NCBI GenBank assembly: GCA_900772445.1
Contig: CAAHEL010000014.1
Span: 1 to 15,270, forward strand
Direction of reading: 5' to 3'
Origin: Bacilli bacterium
GTDB taxonomy: Bacteria > Bacillota_I > Bacilli_A > RF39 > UBA660
DNA: 15,270 nt
Below the pieces are notes generated by a model, which made no database searches, was not told the DNA's origin, and was given only the letters and a program-made list of their open reading frames with translations. The position numbers were made by a program, and so were the translations under genes. Of this stretch, positions 1 through 5,984 are shown in pieces; within the stretch, counting starts at the first letter, position 1, and each line of letters starts with the position of its first letter.

Positions 1-84
1 ATATCTACTACTTCCAAAAGTTTTATTTATTAACTCTATTTGTTTCCTATTAGGATATAATCTAAACTTACAAGCCTTAAACAT
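1..84 (-). CDS. tnpB: TnpB (IS200/IS605 OrfB) transposase-associated nuclease, N-terminal fragment
   Basis: The gene begins at ATG 84-82 and runs off the left edge; 28 codons are visible. The start reads MFKACKFRLYPNRKQ, followed by an INKTFGSSR segment. This is the typical TnpB/OrfB N-terminus (K-x-F/Y-R-L-Y-P, then a helix ending in FG). TnpB is an RNA-guided nuclease carried by IS200/IS605 elements. The catalytic RuvC part, the C-terminal zinc finger and any 3' guide-RNA region lie outside the window, so intactness cannot be judged. A good ribosome site (AAGGTGG at 93-99, 8 nt from the ATG) and a promoter with 17-nt spacing lie just upstream, so the fragment looks like the start of an expressed gene. 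No TnpA is visible on this side. Confidence 0.8.
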   Translation of the reverse strand, partial: MFKACKFRLYPNRKQIELINKTFGSSRY

Positions 85-107
85 TAACCTCACCACCTTA
101 CATATAA

Positions 108-136
108 ATGATATCACGCTCTTAAAATACCGTCAA
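108..136 (-). promoter_or_regulatory. Sigma-A type promoter of tnpB
   Basis: On the minus strand, TTGACG (131-136) is followed by a 17-nt spacer and TATCAT (108-113). A TG one base before the -10 makes it an extended -10. The predicted start lies near 100, giving a short leader with the tnpB ribosome site. Confidence 0.6.
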
Positions 137-330
137 TACATTTTAATACAATTGTTTGCTTAATTTTGCATATTTTTGTTTCTTTTACTTTTGCTGATAA
201 AATGTTATGATAATATCAAAAAAGTAATTATAGAAAGAGTGCATAAATAATATTGAAAAGATAGTAAATAATTTATATACGTTACAAGAAAGACTTGTAC
301 TTTCATAACTACCTGTAAACATTTTAAAAT

Positions 331-353
331 GTGAGACAGCCATCTCACTTTTT
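331..353 (+). terminator. Terminator-like hairpin on the plus strand
   Basis: The arms GTGAGA (331-336) and TCTCAC (343-348) enclose a 6-nt loop and are followed by five T. No recognisable gene on the plus strand ends here. It may terminate an unseen small RNA, or be part of the insertion element end. Confidence 0.4.
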
Positions 354-408
354 GTCGCGTAACAAAATAGTATTAGCTAAGTCTTAAGTATCGAGTTCCT
401 ATTATATG

Positions 409-428
409 AAAAAAAGCCCTATGGGCTT
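409..428 (-). terminator. Rho-independent terminator of gerE
   Basis: On the minus strand AAGCCC-ATA-GGGCTT forms a 6-bp stem with a 3-nt loop, followed by a run of seven T. The stem starts at the gerE stop codon (427-429). Confidence 0.75.
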
Positions 429-633
429 ATAAAGTTATTTCTCCTAATTTAATAAGTTCAACTACTGCTTGTGCTCTACCTTTAACAGATAATTTTTGCA
501 TAGCATTTGATATATGATTTCTTACTGTTTTTTCACTAATATTAAGTTTACTTGCAATTTCTTTAGTAGTTTTATTATTTACAAGTAGTTCAAATACTTC
601 TTTTTCTCTTTTTGTCAGAATACTTTTATTCAT
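427..633 (-). CDS. gerE: GerE-type LuxR-family spore coat transcription regulator
   Basis: This 68-residue protein is a bare LuxR/GerE helix-turn-helix domain with no receiver or ligand domain. The segments LTKREKEVFELLV (6-18), TTKEIASKLNISEKTVRNHI (22-41) and NAMQKL-VKGR-QAVVEL match Bacillus subtilis GerE (74 aa) very closely as I remember it. The recognition helix is about residues 33-47. In B. subtilis, GerE acts late in the mother cell with sigma-K RNA polymerase, activating and repressing spore coat genes; the same role is inferred here. The start is supported by a GTGAGG ribosome site just upstream. A sigma-K-like promoter precedes it and a terminator overlaps its stop codon, so it is a single-gene unit downstream of the spoIIIAH-like gene. 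Confidence 0.9.
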   Translation of the reverse strand: MNKSILTKREKEVFELLVNNKTTKEIASKLNISEKTVRNHISNAMQKLSVKGRAQAVVELIKLGEITL

Positions 634-677
634 AAATACCTCACTTTTCTCTTAGGGTGGTTCTATGTTATTCATAA

Positions 678-704
678 TATTCTATGAAAAAGTTACTTTT
701 AAGT
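678..704 (-). promoter_or_regulatory. Putative sigma-K promoter of gerE
   Basis: On the minus strand CATAGAATA (678-686) fits the sigma-K -10 consensus CATAnnnTA. An AC dinucleotide (703-704), the known sigma-K -35 core, lies 16 nt upstream. A start near 670 would give a leader of about 37 nt. The -35 is short and could be chance. Sigma-E shares part of the -10 pattern. Confidence 0.5.
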
Positions 705-721
705 GAGAGTATTTAACCTAA

Positions 722-1225
722 TTATGCTTGAAATTCAACAGATATATACATTTTATTTTCAAATTCACTTTGTACTAGTCTCATTATATTATTAGCAAGT
801 GTTACATTGTGATCGTTAGTGCCTACTACTACTCTTACTTGGTCGTTATCTACTTTAACAAAGTTATCAAATGAGTATGTACTTTTAATTTTACTTTCAA
901 TAGTCTCTTCGAGCGAGGAATTCTTATTAATTGTCCTTAATTCTTCGAATACTGAATTTTTTTCAGATACACTAATATCTTTATTTGTTAATTTTTCTTT
1001 TAATTCATTTATTTCATTAACCACTTTGTTATTATCTTCAACTTTAAGTGCTGAAATAACATCACTTTCTTTTACATTAACTACCTTTGAATCATTATTT
1101 TCTTCTTTTAAAATATTACCATTATTAGTTATAAGTAATTCATTTGGCATAGTAATATAATAAATACTAAGCACTAATACTAAACTAAACAAAGTTAAAA
1201 ACCACAAATTTTTCTTATTTATCAT
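722..1225 (-). CDS. spoIIIAH: SpoIIIAH-like engulfment channel protein
   Basis: This is a 167-residue protein with one N-terminal membrane segment (about 7-25, LWFLTLFSLVLVLSIYYI), the hallmark start of SpoIIIAH. A charged, coiled-coil-prone middle follows (about 50-115). The C-terminal domain (about 116-165) contains FVKVDNDQVRVVV and a terminal helix-strand, resembling the YscJ/FliF-like ring-building domain. In B. subtilis, SpoIIIAH (218 aa) sits in the mother-cell membrane and binds forespore SpoIIQ to link the two compartments. Here it is shorter, mainly in the region after the membrane segment. The other spoIIIA genes are not next to it: the upstream gene is unrelated and ends in its own terminator, so this gene appears to have its own promoter, which I could not identify. 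The ribosome site is AGAGGAAA. Confidence 0.8.
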   Translation of the reverse strand: MINKKNLWFLTLFSLVLVLSIYYITMPNELLITNNGNILKEENNDSKVVNVKESDVISALKVEDNNKVVNEINELKEKLTNKDISVSEKNSVFEELRTINKNSSLEETIESKIKSTYSFDNFVKVDNDQVRVVVGTNDHNVTLANNIMRLVQSEFENKMYISVEFQA

Positions 1226-1280
1226 AACATTTCCTCTTTTCTAATTAATAATATTACTGATAACTAATTTTTATTCATAG

Positions 1281-1306
1281 AAAAATAGACTTTATTTAAA
1301 AGTCTA
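1281..1306 (-). terminator. Rho-independent terminator upstream of spoIIIAH
   Basis: On the minus strand TAGACTTT and AAAGTCTA form an 8-bp stem with a 5-nt loop, followed by TTTTT. The first arm includes the TAG stop codon of the 218-residue protein gene. Confidence 0.7.
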
Positions 1307-1960
1307 CTTATTATCAGAATTACAAATAATATCTTCTTTTTCTTGTAATATTAAGTCATTTTTTTCTAATTTATATGTATATTTATATCCTATTTTATCT
1401 TCAGAAGAATAACACATCATACATTGTTCTTTATAAGAAATAATTAAACTATTTTCACTATCATATTCTGTTTTCATTAAACTAGGAATAGTATCATTTA
1501 TTTTATCTTCTTCCCATTCAGAAACTACATTAAGAAAATTACCATCACTATCAAATAATAAATCTTTAGTATTACCACATTGTGACTGTAAAAGGCCATA
1601 ACTAATAACGTATATATCTTTAAATTTAAATATTTTTACTTCATTTGTTATATCATCACTACCATATACTTCCCCACCGTTAGAGTATATTTTTAAACTA
1701 TTTTCTTCAGGATTATAATCTGTATTAAAGGTAATATCAATATTTATTCCATCGTTATATTTTATTCTATACTTTTTATCAGGGGTCATATCTGATTTAT
1801 AAGAATAACAATATTCACCACAAGATTCTCCATTTAGTAAAACATCTTTTTCTTTGGTGTCTTCTTCATTTTTATTAGTATTTAACCAAATTAACCCACC
1901 AACACATAATATCAAGATTACTATAAATGTAGATATAATTATTTTTTTCTTATTATCCAT
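1304..1960 (-). CDS. Unrecognised membrane-anchored, cysteine-rich extracytoplasmic protein
   Basis: I do not recognise this 218-residue protein. After a short Lys-rich start comes one membrane segment (about 7-27) that probably anchors it with the rest outside the cell. C19 lies inside this segment in the context LILC, a poor lipobox because the residue before Cys is Leu. The exterior part is acidic and holds six cysteines (C47, C51, C128, C180, C183, C213), including one CxxxC and one CMMC pair, suggesting disulfides or metal binding. The segment around 88-165 looks beta-rich (repeated D/N-G turns). The ribosome site AGGAG lies 7-8 nt before the ATG. It has its own promoter-like sequence and terminator, between sporulation genes and a surface operon; neither shows what it does. 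Confidence 0.75.
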   Translation of the reverse strand: MDNKKKIIISTFIVILILCVGGLIWLNTNKNEEDTKEKDVLLNGESCGEYCYSYKSDMTPDKKYRIKYNDGINIDITFNTDYNPEENSLKIYSNGGEVYGSDDITNEVKIFKFKDIYVISYGLLQSQCGNTKDLLFDSDGNFLNVVSEWEEDKINDTIPSLMKTEYDSENSLIISYKEQCMMCYSSEDKIGYKYTYKLEKNDLILQEKEDIICNSDNK

Positions 1961-1979
1961 ATCAATTCTCCTTTATTTA

Positions 1980-2008
1980 AATATACAATAATTTAGAATA
2001 AAAGTAAA
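1980..2008 (-). promoter_or_regulatory. Possible sigma-A promoter of the cysteine-rich protein gene
   Basis: On the minus strand TTTACT (2003-2008) and TATATT (1980-1985) are separated by 17 nt. The -35 matches consensus at four of six positions and lies in the T-rich tail of the upstream terminator, so it may be chance. Confidence 0.35.
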
Positions 2009-2035
2009 GAAAAAGAACAAACACTTGCTCTTTTT
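2003..2035 (-). terminator. Rho-independent terminator of the surface-protein operon
   Basis: On the minus strand an 11-bp stem (arms 2025-2035 and 2010-2020, one G-U pair) with a GTGT loop is followed by a T-rich tract. It lies 34 nt past the stop codon of the cadherin-like protein gene. Confidence 0.65.
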
Positions 2036-2068
2036 TCTCTCATATACTAGTAATGATACTATATAATA

Positions 2069-3358
2069 TTATTTAAAATTAATTTTATTCTTCTTTTTAC
2101 CTTTAACTATTAAAGTAATACCAAATCCTAAAACAGTTAAACCTAAAATGCCAATTGCTATAAAGAAATATAATTTATAATTATCACTAGTGTTTACATC
2201 TAAAAAGTAACTTTCTAATTCACTAGTAAATCTAATTGCACCATTTTCTTTGTTATCAATTAAATAATAACCTTTGTTACCATTTTCTACATTCATTGCA
2301 TAAATTAAATAATAATTACTAATACTATCACTATCTAGAGCATAAGTAGAATTTTTTTTATTTTTATATAATTGGTATGCTTTAACTTTATCACTACCAA
2401 TAGATAATTCGCTAGAAATAAAATTATTATTATTTTTTAAATCTAATAAATAAAGTCTAGTACCATTAAAATCATATTCTTTATATAATTTATATTTACC
2501 ATTTTCATATATATAATAATTACTATTATTATCTTTATCAGCAAGTATTACTAAAGTATATTTAGTCTTTTCATTATAATAGGCAAGAACTTCTTTATCA
2601 TCAATTTTAATAGTTGTTTTAGTATAATTTTCTAATGGTTCAAGAACTCCTTCTTGTTCTATAATACTATATTCTTCATTATTTATTTTTACTTTTATCA
2701 TTTCATTTACAATAACTGTTAAAGTATAAGTTTTCTTTGTCCCGTTTTCAGCAGTTACCTCGATAGAAAATTTATTTTCCCCAGTATTTAGTGTAACTTC
2801 CCCAGTTCCACTAACTTTAGCGGAAGAGTCTTCTAGTTGGGCGTTTATATTAATTTTATCTGTTCCACTTGGTACAGTAACGGAATATTCTAAAGTATCT
2901 TTATCAAAATCTTTATCAAGTGAATATCCATCAATAGTTAAACTAGATAAATTGTTATTAGATGATTTTGCTTTTGGAGTTGTTGGTTTGATAGTTGTAG
3001 GTCTTGCCACTACAGTAATAGCAATAGTTTGTGCTCCAGTTACTTCACTTCCACTTGTAGTAGAAACATCAGATGGGGTAATAGTAATATTTGCTGTACC
3101 TGCTTTTTTAGCAGTAATTTTAAATACTCCTCTTTCTTTTTCTAACCATCTACTACCATCTTCTACTGTAACAACACCAGTATTAGAAGACACAATATCA
3201 AATTTACCAATGTTATCTGAAGCATCAACAACTAAATTTACAGTATCTCCTACTACTATTGTTCTACTTGTAATTTCATAACTATATGCTAATGTATTAG
3301 TAGCATATAAAGTAAAAGTTAAAAAAGTAAATACTATATAATATATTATTTTTTTCAT
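2069..3358 (-). CDS. Membrane-anchored Ig-like / cadherin-like beta-sandwich surface protein
   Basis: This 429-residue protein has a signal peptide (1-24, ending LAY). An Ig-like beta domain follows (about 27-117, with IVVGDTVNLVV and a GTANITI closing strand), then a Thr/Pro/Lys linker (118-132). A cadherin-like beta-sandwich domain of the PF12733 type covers about 137-217, with the signature LSSLTIDG, LEYSVTVP, and AENGTKKTYTLTV near its end. A unique region (218-394) is rich in Tyr, Asn and Lys. One membrane helix (about 396-418) and a Lys-rich cytoplasmic tail end it. It is therefore fixed in the membrane with the long part outside. It lies 11 nt after the glucosaminidase gene, with ribosome site AGGAGAG, so both come from one transcript. 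The shared cadherin-like module suggests a related place of action at the wall; a scaffold or receptor role for the dockerin partner is only a guess. Confidence 0.8.
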   Translation of the reverse strand: MKKIIYYIVFTFLTFTLYATNTLAYSYEITSRTIVVGDTVNLVVDASDNIGKFDIVSSNTGVVTVEDGSRWLEKERGVFKITAKKAGTANITITPSDVSTTSGSEVTGAQTIAITVVARPTTIKPTTPKAKSSNNNLSSLTIDGYSLDKDFDKDTLEYSVTVPSGTDKININAQLEDSSAKVSGTGEVTLNTGENKFSIEVTAENGTKKTYTLTVIVNEMIKVKINNEEYSIIEQEGVLEPLENYTKTTIKIDDKEVLAYYNEKTKYTLVILADKDNNSNYYIYENGKYKLYKEYDFNGTRLYLLDLKNNNNFISSELSIGSDKVKAYQLYKNKKNSTYALDSDSISNYYLIYAMNVENGNKGYYLIDNKENGAIRFTSELESYFLDVNTSDNYKLYFFIAIGILGLTVLGFGITLIVKGKKKNKINFK

Positions 3359-3369
3359 TTTTTCTCTCC

Positions 3370-5370
3370 TTATTGAACTATTTTACTAATTTCCATAATA
3401 TGATTTTTAATTAGAACATAATCTACTGCACTAACTTTACCATCTTTATTAACATCAGCAAATAATAATTCTTGACTATTTAATGTATTTGTATTCATAA
3501 TATGGTTTTTAATTAGAACATAATCTACTGCACTAATTTTACCATCACCATTAACATCACCTTTTAATACTATTATAAATGTTTTTTCTTCAGTTGATGA
3601 CTTAATAGTAATTTTGTCTCCAGAAGTAATTATTCCTGAAGTGATATTTCCATCTTTATTATATGCTAATACAGTATTATCTTTATTAGCATTTTTTATA
3701 TTATTAACAATATCTTCGATTTTAGTACCGATAGCAAATCCATAAATATATTCTCCTTCATACTTAATACCTAAACTAGTTAATAATTTATTTATATCAG
3801 TTTCACCACTTGGTGTAGGTGTTGGAGTATCTGGTTCAGTTGGTTCAATTTCTTTAACATTTCTTTTAACATTTATTACATAATCTCTTAATGCTCCATT
3901 TTCTGCAATAACACTAATTACAATACTTTGACTAGCACCACTTAATGCTACTGTACCAGTTCCATTTACTATTGCCTTATTATTTACTTTTGTTGCACTA
4001 ATACTAGCAGATGTAACTGATTCTGGGAATTCAACATTAAAAGTTGTAGTATGCGTAGCAGTTTTAAATAAATAAGTATCATTAATTTTTAAACTAGATA
4101 AATAATTATTAGGATTACCCTTATTATCTAATTTAGTTTTTTCAGGTATACCACTAAATACAGGAATTTTAAATGTAAAGGCATTATCTAATAAACTAGA
4201 ATTAGCGTAACCATTATAATTAGTAACAGATTCTGTACTAGGTGCTTGAATATTTTGTTGATATTGATGATTTCCATATTTTGATCCAAATAAGTCCCAT
4301 TTTTGTAAGTATAATGTATCTTGTCCTACATTTATGTATTCATTACTCAAGAATGTAGCACCGCCTACAATTGCCTTATATGGTGTATCCCACCCCTTAC
4401 TTTTAGCATATTTTAAACCGTTAGTTATAATCTCATCTGGTGCACCAGTCGAACCAATATTATAAAAATTATAATATCCTTCATAACCAGGAACAGTACC
4501 ACTAACAATTGTACTACCACCACTTCCTACTTCTTGAACAACTCTAGCAATTAAAACATATGGACTAACATTATTTTGTTTAGCAGAATCAATAAAAGCA
4601 TCAACATAAGTTTTATTGTTTGCACTATCAGCATACTTTCCTTCCATAAAGGTACCTTTTAACATTTTTTCTACACCACTACTAGTATGATAACTAGAAT
4701 TATATCCTAAAGTTTCAAACATAAATATATGTTTTTCATCTAAAAAGTTTCTTGGGTCCATATAATAAGTTATTGTATTATAACTAGGAGCATACCAATT
4801 ATATCCCCCACTTACAAAATCATTTCTAAATTTATCTGTTAAATAATTATACGACCAACTATCAGTAGATTTATAACCATCATAATTACCATATTTATCC
4901 CAAAATAGACTTTTACCATCCTTATCGTATTCAATATCTGCCATCTTATCAAAAGCAATTGATGAATTAAATACTTCAAAATTCCAATTAGGATATTTTT
5001 CGTGTAACTGAACTAGTGAATCTAAATAACTATCAGGAAAACCAAGACCTTTTAAATATTCTTTATACATTTTTACGTCTTCGACAATATATATATATTC
5101 TCCACAAGAATAATATTCTTTATTATTATATTTAATCTTATACCATTTACTACAAGTAGCATCACTTTTTACATCTTTTTCAATTACTTTTATACTAGTA
5201 CCACAACTAAGTCCACCAACCGCATTATTTATATCATTAATATCTCTTATTTTAAGTCCATTTGATGCAAGTTCACAAGGAATATATGCTTCTTGCTCTT
5301 TCGCATAAGTAATTGTACTAAAAGAAATAAATAATATTAAAACAAATAATAAATAATTTATTCTCTTCAT
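3370..5370 (-). CDS. Secreted GH73-type N-acetylglucosaminidase with SH3-like, cadherin-like and dockerin modules
   Basis: This 666-residue protein has a signal peptide (1-23). A bacterial SH3-like domain (about 30-97, four cysteines C32, C56, C73, C89) follows. The catalytic region of the endo-beta-N-acetylglucosaminidase (GH73/LytD-like) type spans about 200-365; it includes YVLIARVVQEVGSGGS, where E280 is the likely catalytic acid, and NFYNIGSTGAP. A cadherin-like beta-sandwich covers about 422-503, then a Pro/Thr linker (509-523), a small domain (524-602), and a type I dockerin-like pair (603-662). Both calcium loops, GDVNGDGKISAVD and ADVNKDGKVSAVD, keep the Asp/Asn ligands. The enzyme should cleave peptidoglycan glycan strands outside the cell, as in wall remodelling or daughter-cell separation. 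It is the first gene of an operon with the membrane-bound surface protein. The ribosome site (AAGGTAGGTGAT) and an extended -10 promoter support the start. Confidence 0.85.
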   Translation of the reverse strand: MKRINYLLFVLILFISFSTITYAKEQEAYIPCELASNGLKIRDINDINNAVGGLSCGTSIKVIEKDVKSDATCSKWYKIKYNNKEYYSCGEYIYIVEDVKMYKEYLKGLGFPDSYLDSLVQLHEKYPNWNFEVFNSSIAFDKMADIEYDKDGKSLFWDKYGNYDGYKSTDSWSYNYLTDKFRNDFVSGGYNWYAPSYNTITYYMDPRNFLDEKHIFMFETLGYNSSYHTSSGVEKMLKGTFMEGKYADSANNKTYVDAFIDSAKQNNVSPYVLIARVVQEVGSGGSTIVSGTVPGYEGYYNFYNIGSTGAPDEIITNGLKYAKSKGWDTPYKAIVGGATFLSNEYINVGQDTLYLQKWDLFGSKYGNHQYQQNIQAPSTESVTNYNGYANSSLLDNAFTFKIPVFSGIPEKTKLDNKGNPNNYLSSLKINDTYLFKTATHTTTFNVEFPESVTSASISATKVNNKAIVNGTGTVALSGASQSIVISVIAENGALRDYVINVKRNVKEIEPTEPDTPTPTPSGETDINKLLTSLGIKYEGEYIYGFAIGTKIEDIVNNIKNANKDNTVLAYNKDGNITSGIITSGDKITIKSSTEEKTFIIVLKGDVNGDGKISAVDYVLIKNHIMNTNTLNSQELLFADVNKDGKVSAVDYVLIKNHIMEISKIVQ
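3394..3546. repeat. Two near-identical 51-nt direct repeats inside the dockerin coding region
   Basis: The 51-nt copies at 3394-3444 and 3496-3546 differ at only two positions and lie 102 nt (34 codons) apart. They encode the shared dockerin segment around the second half of each calcium loop and its helix (DGK, then SAVDYVLIKNHIM). The identity at DNA level, not just protein level, points to recent duplication or conversion of one half. Confidence 0.8.
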
Positions 5371-5398
5371 ACTATCACCTACCTTCTAACTATAAATA

Positions 5399-5407
5399 AT
5401 TATATCA
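5399..5407 (-). promoter_or_regulatory. Extended -10 promoter of the glucosaminidase operon
   Basis: TGATATAAT on the minus strand is a perfect -10 with the TG extension. No good -35 is seen at 17 nt. It lies directly after the 5407-5436 hairpin and its T-run, giving a leader of about 20 nt before the ATG. Confidence 0.5.
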
Positions 5408-5436
5408 AAAAAATATCTATTTTTAAAGATAGATAT
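5407..5436 (-). terminator. Hairpin with T-run upstream of the glucosaminidase promoter
   Basis: On the minus strand ATATCTAT and ATAGATAT (5429-5436 and 5413-5420) form an AT-only 8-bp stem, followed by seven T. It could be the end of the yuiD transcript or an attenuator if a promoter lies further upstream (TTGACA at 5444-5449 has a poor -10). The stem is weak. Confidence 0.4.
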
Positions 5437-5524
5437 CTAATTTTGTCAATTTTTGTCATTTTTTTGTAAAGAAAGATTATTTATATTTTAAAATTATATT
5501 TTAATTTATAAGTAAAATAAACTC

Positions 5525-5569
5525 CAAAGTGCAAAGATTGCACTTTAAACTTTCTTTTTTTGCACTTTG
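5525..5569 (-). terminator. Alternative hairpins downstream of yuiD
   Basis: Three arms of an AAAGTGCAA-type sequence lie here. The arms 5526-5534 and 5538-5546 form a 9-bp stem with a 3-nt loop. The arm 5525-5535 can instead pair with 5559-5569 over 11 bp. The two pairings exclude each other. The yuiD stop codon is at 5573-5575, so a terminator is the simplest role, but the T-tract on the minus strand is poor (GGAGTTTATTTT). On the plus strand a T7 run follows the short hairpin after an 8-nt gap. Confidence 0.45.
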
Positions 5570-5572
5570 AAA

Positions 5573-5977
5573 TTAGCAAAAATAATATATTAAACTAATC
5601 ATAATTCCTAAAATAATTCCACATATTACTTCAGGTAATGTATGGCCTAATTTTTCTTTTAATTTATTTTTATTATTTGTTATAATATTTATAATTTCTG
5701 CGTGTTTACCACTTTCATATCTTACTCCAACTGAATCATATATAATAATTAATGAAAAGATAAAAGATATAGCAAAATATAGGGAATTACTTCCATAATA
5801 AATATAAATTAATGTTGTTAGACTACTAACAAAAGCACTATGGGTACTAGGCATACCACCTGAACCATTAAATAATCTTTCTAAACATACTTTTTTATAT
5901 TTAATAGTTTCTATAATAAATTTAATAATTTGTGATACTATTAAACTAAAAAAAGGAACTAAAATAAATATATTCAT
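5573..5977 (-). CDS. yuiD: YuiD-like divergent PAP2-family membrane protein
   Basis: This 134-residue hydrophobic protein has about four membrane segments (near 2-20, 48-62, 66-82 and 114-132). It carries the family signatures NGSGGMPSTHSAFVSSL (37-53), YDSVGVRYESGKHAEIIN (80-97) and KEKLGHTLPEVICGIILG (107-124). It belongs to the DUF212 / divergent PAP2 family, which includes B. subtilis YuiD (158 aa). PAP2 relatives are phosphatases acting on lipid phosphates, and the PSTH and GHT pieces resemble their active-site motifs. The actual substrate of this family is not known to me. It starts 7 nt after the recO stop codon, with ribosome site AGGTG overlapping that stop, so it is the last gene of the era-yqzL-recO-yuiD operon. 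Confidence 0.85.
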   Translation of the reverse strand: MNIFILVPFFSLIVSQIIKFIIETIKYKKVCLERLFNGSGGMPSTHSAFVSSLTTLIYIYYGSNSLYFAISFIFSLIIIYDSVGVRYESGKHAEIINIITNNKNKLKEKLGHTLPEVICGIILGIMISLIYYFC

Positions 5978-5984
5978 ATTACAC

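Larger units (their letters stand above)
85..408. other. Gene-free stretch between the IS fragment and gerE
   Basis: Apart from the tnpB promoter, this AT-rich stretch has no convincing coding region. It contains a small hairpin with arms 283-288 and 294-299, a perfect 14-bp palindrome at 319-332, and a terminator-like hairpin at 331-353 on the plus strand. The first part may be the left end of the insertion element. A TTTAC pentamer (minus strand, 315-319), a common IS200/IS605 target, lies 16 nt from the small hairpin, so an element boundary near 314 is possible but not proven. Confidence 0.4.

Noticed and set aside
205..306. A 33-codon hydrophobic reading frame on the minus strand starting MKVQVFLV
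   Set aside because: It is short, has almost no charged residues, matches nothing I recognise, and only a weak ribosome site precedes it; AT-rich DNA gives such frames by chance.
251..360. A plus-strand reading with protein-like segments either side of one stop codon, near the 331-353 hairpin
   Set aside because: It has no ATG start and no recognisable family, so a pseudogene cannot be supported.
819..1160. Long plus-strand frames opposite spoIIIAH, and similar ones opposite the surface protein, era, capA, rnr and proS genes
   Set aside because: They lie antisense inside clear genes, have low-complexity Ser/Thr/Leu/Phe-rich products and lack ribosome sites.
2069..3358. Classical cohesin domain in the membrane-anchored partner
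   Set aside because: The N-terminal beta domain is only about 90 residues and lacks recognisable cohesin motifs; Ig-like is the safer call.
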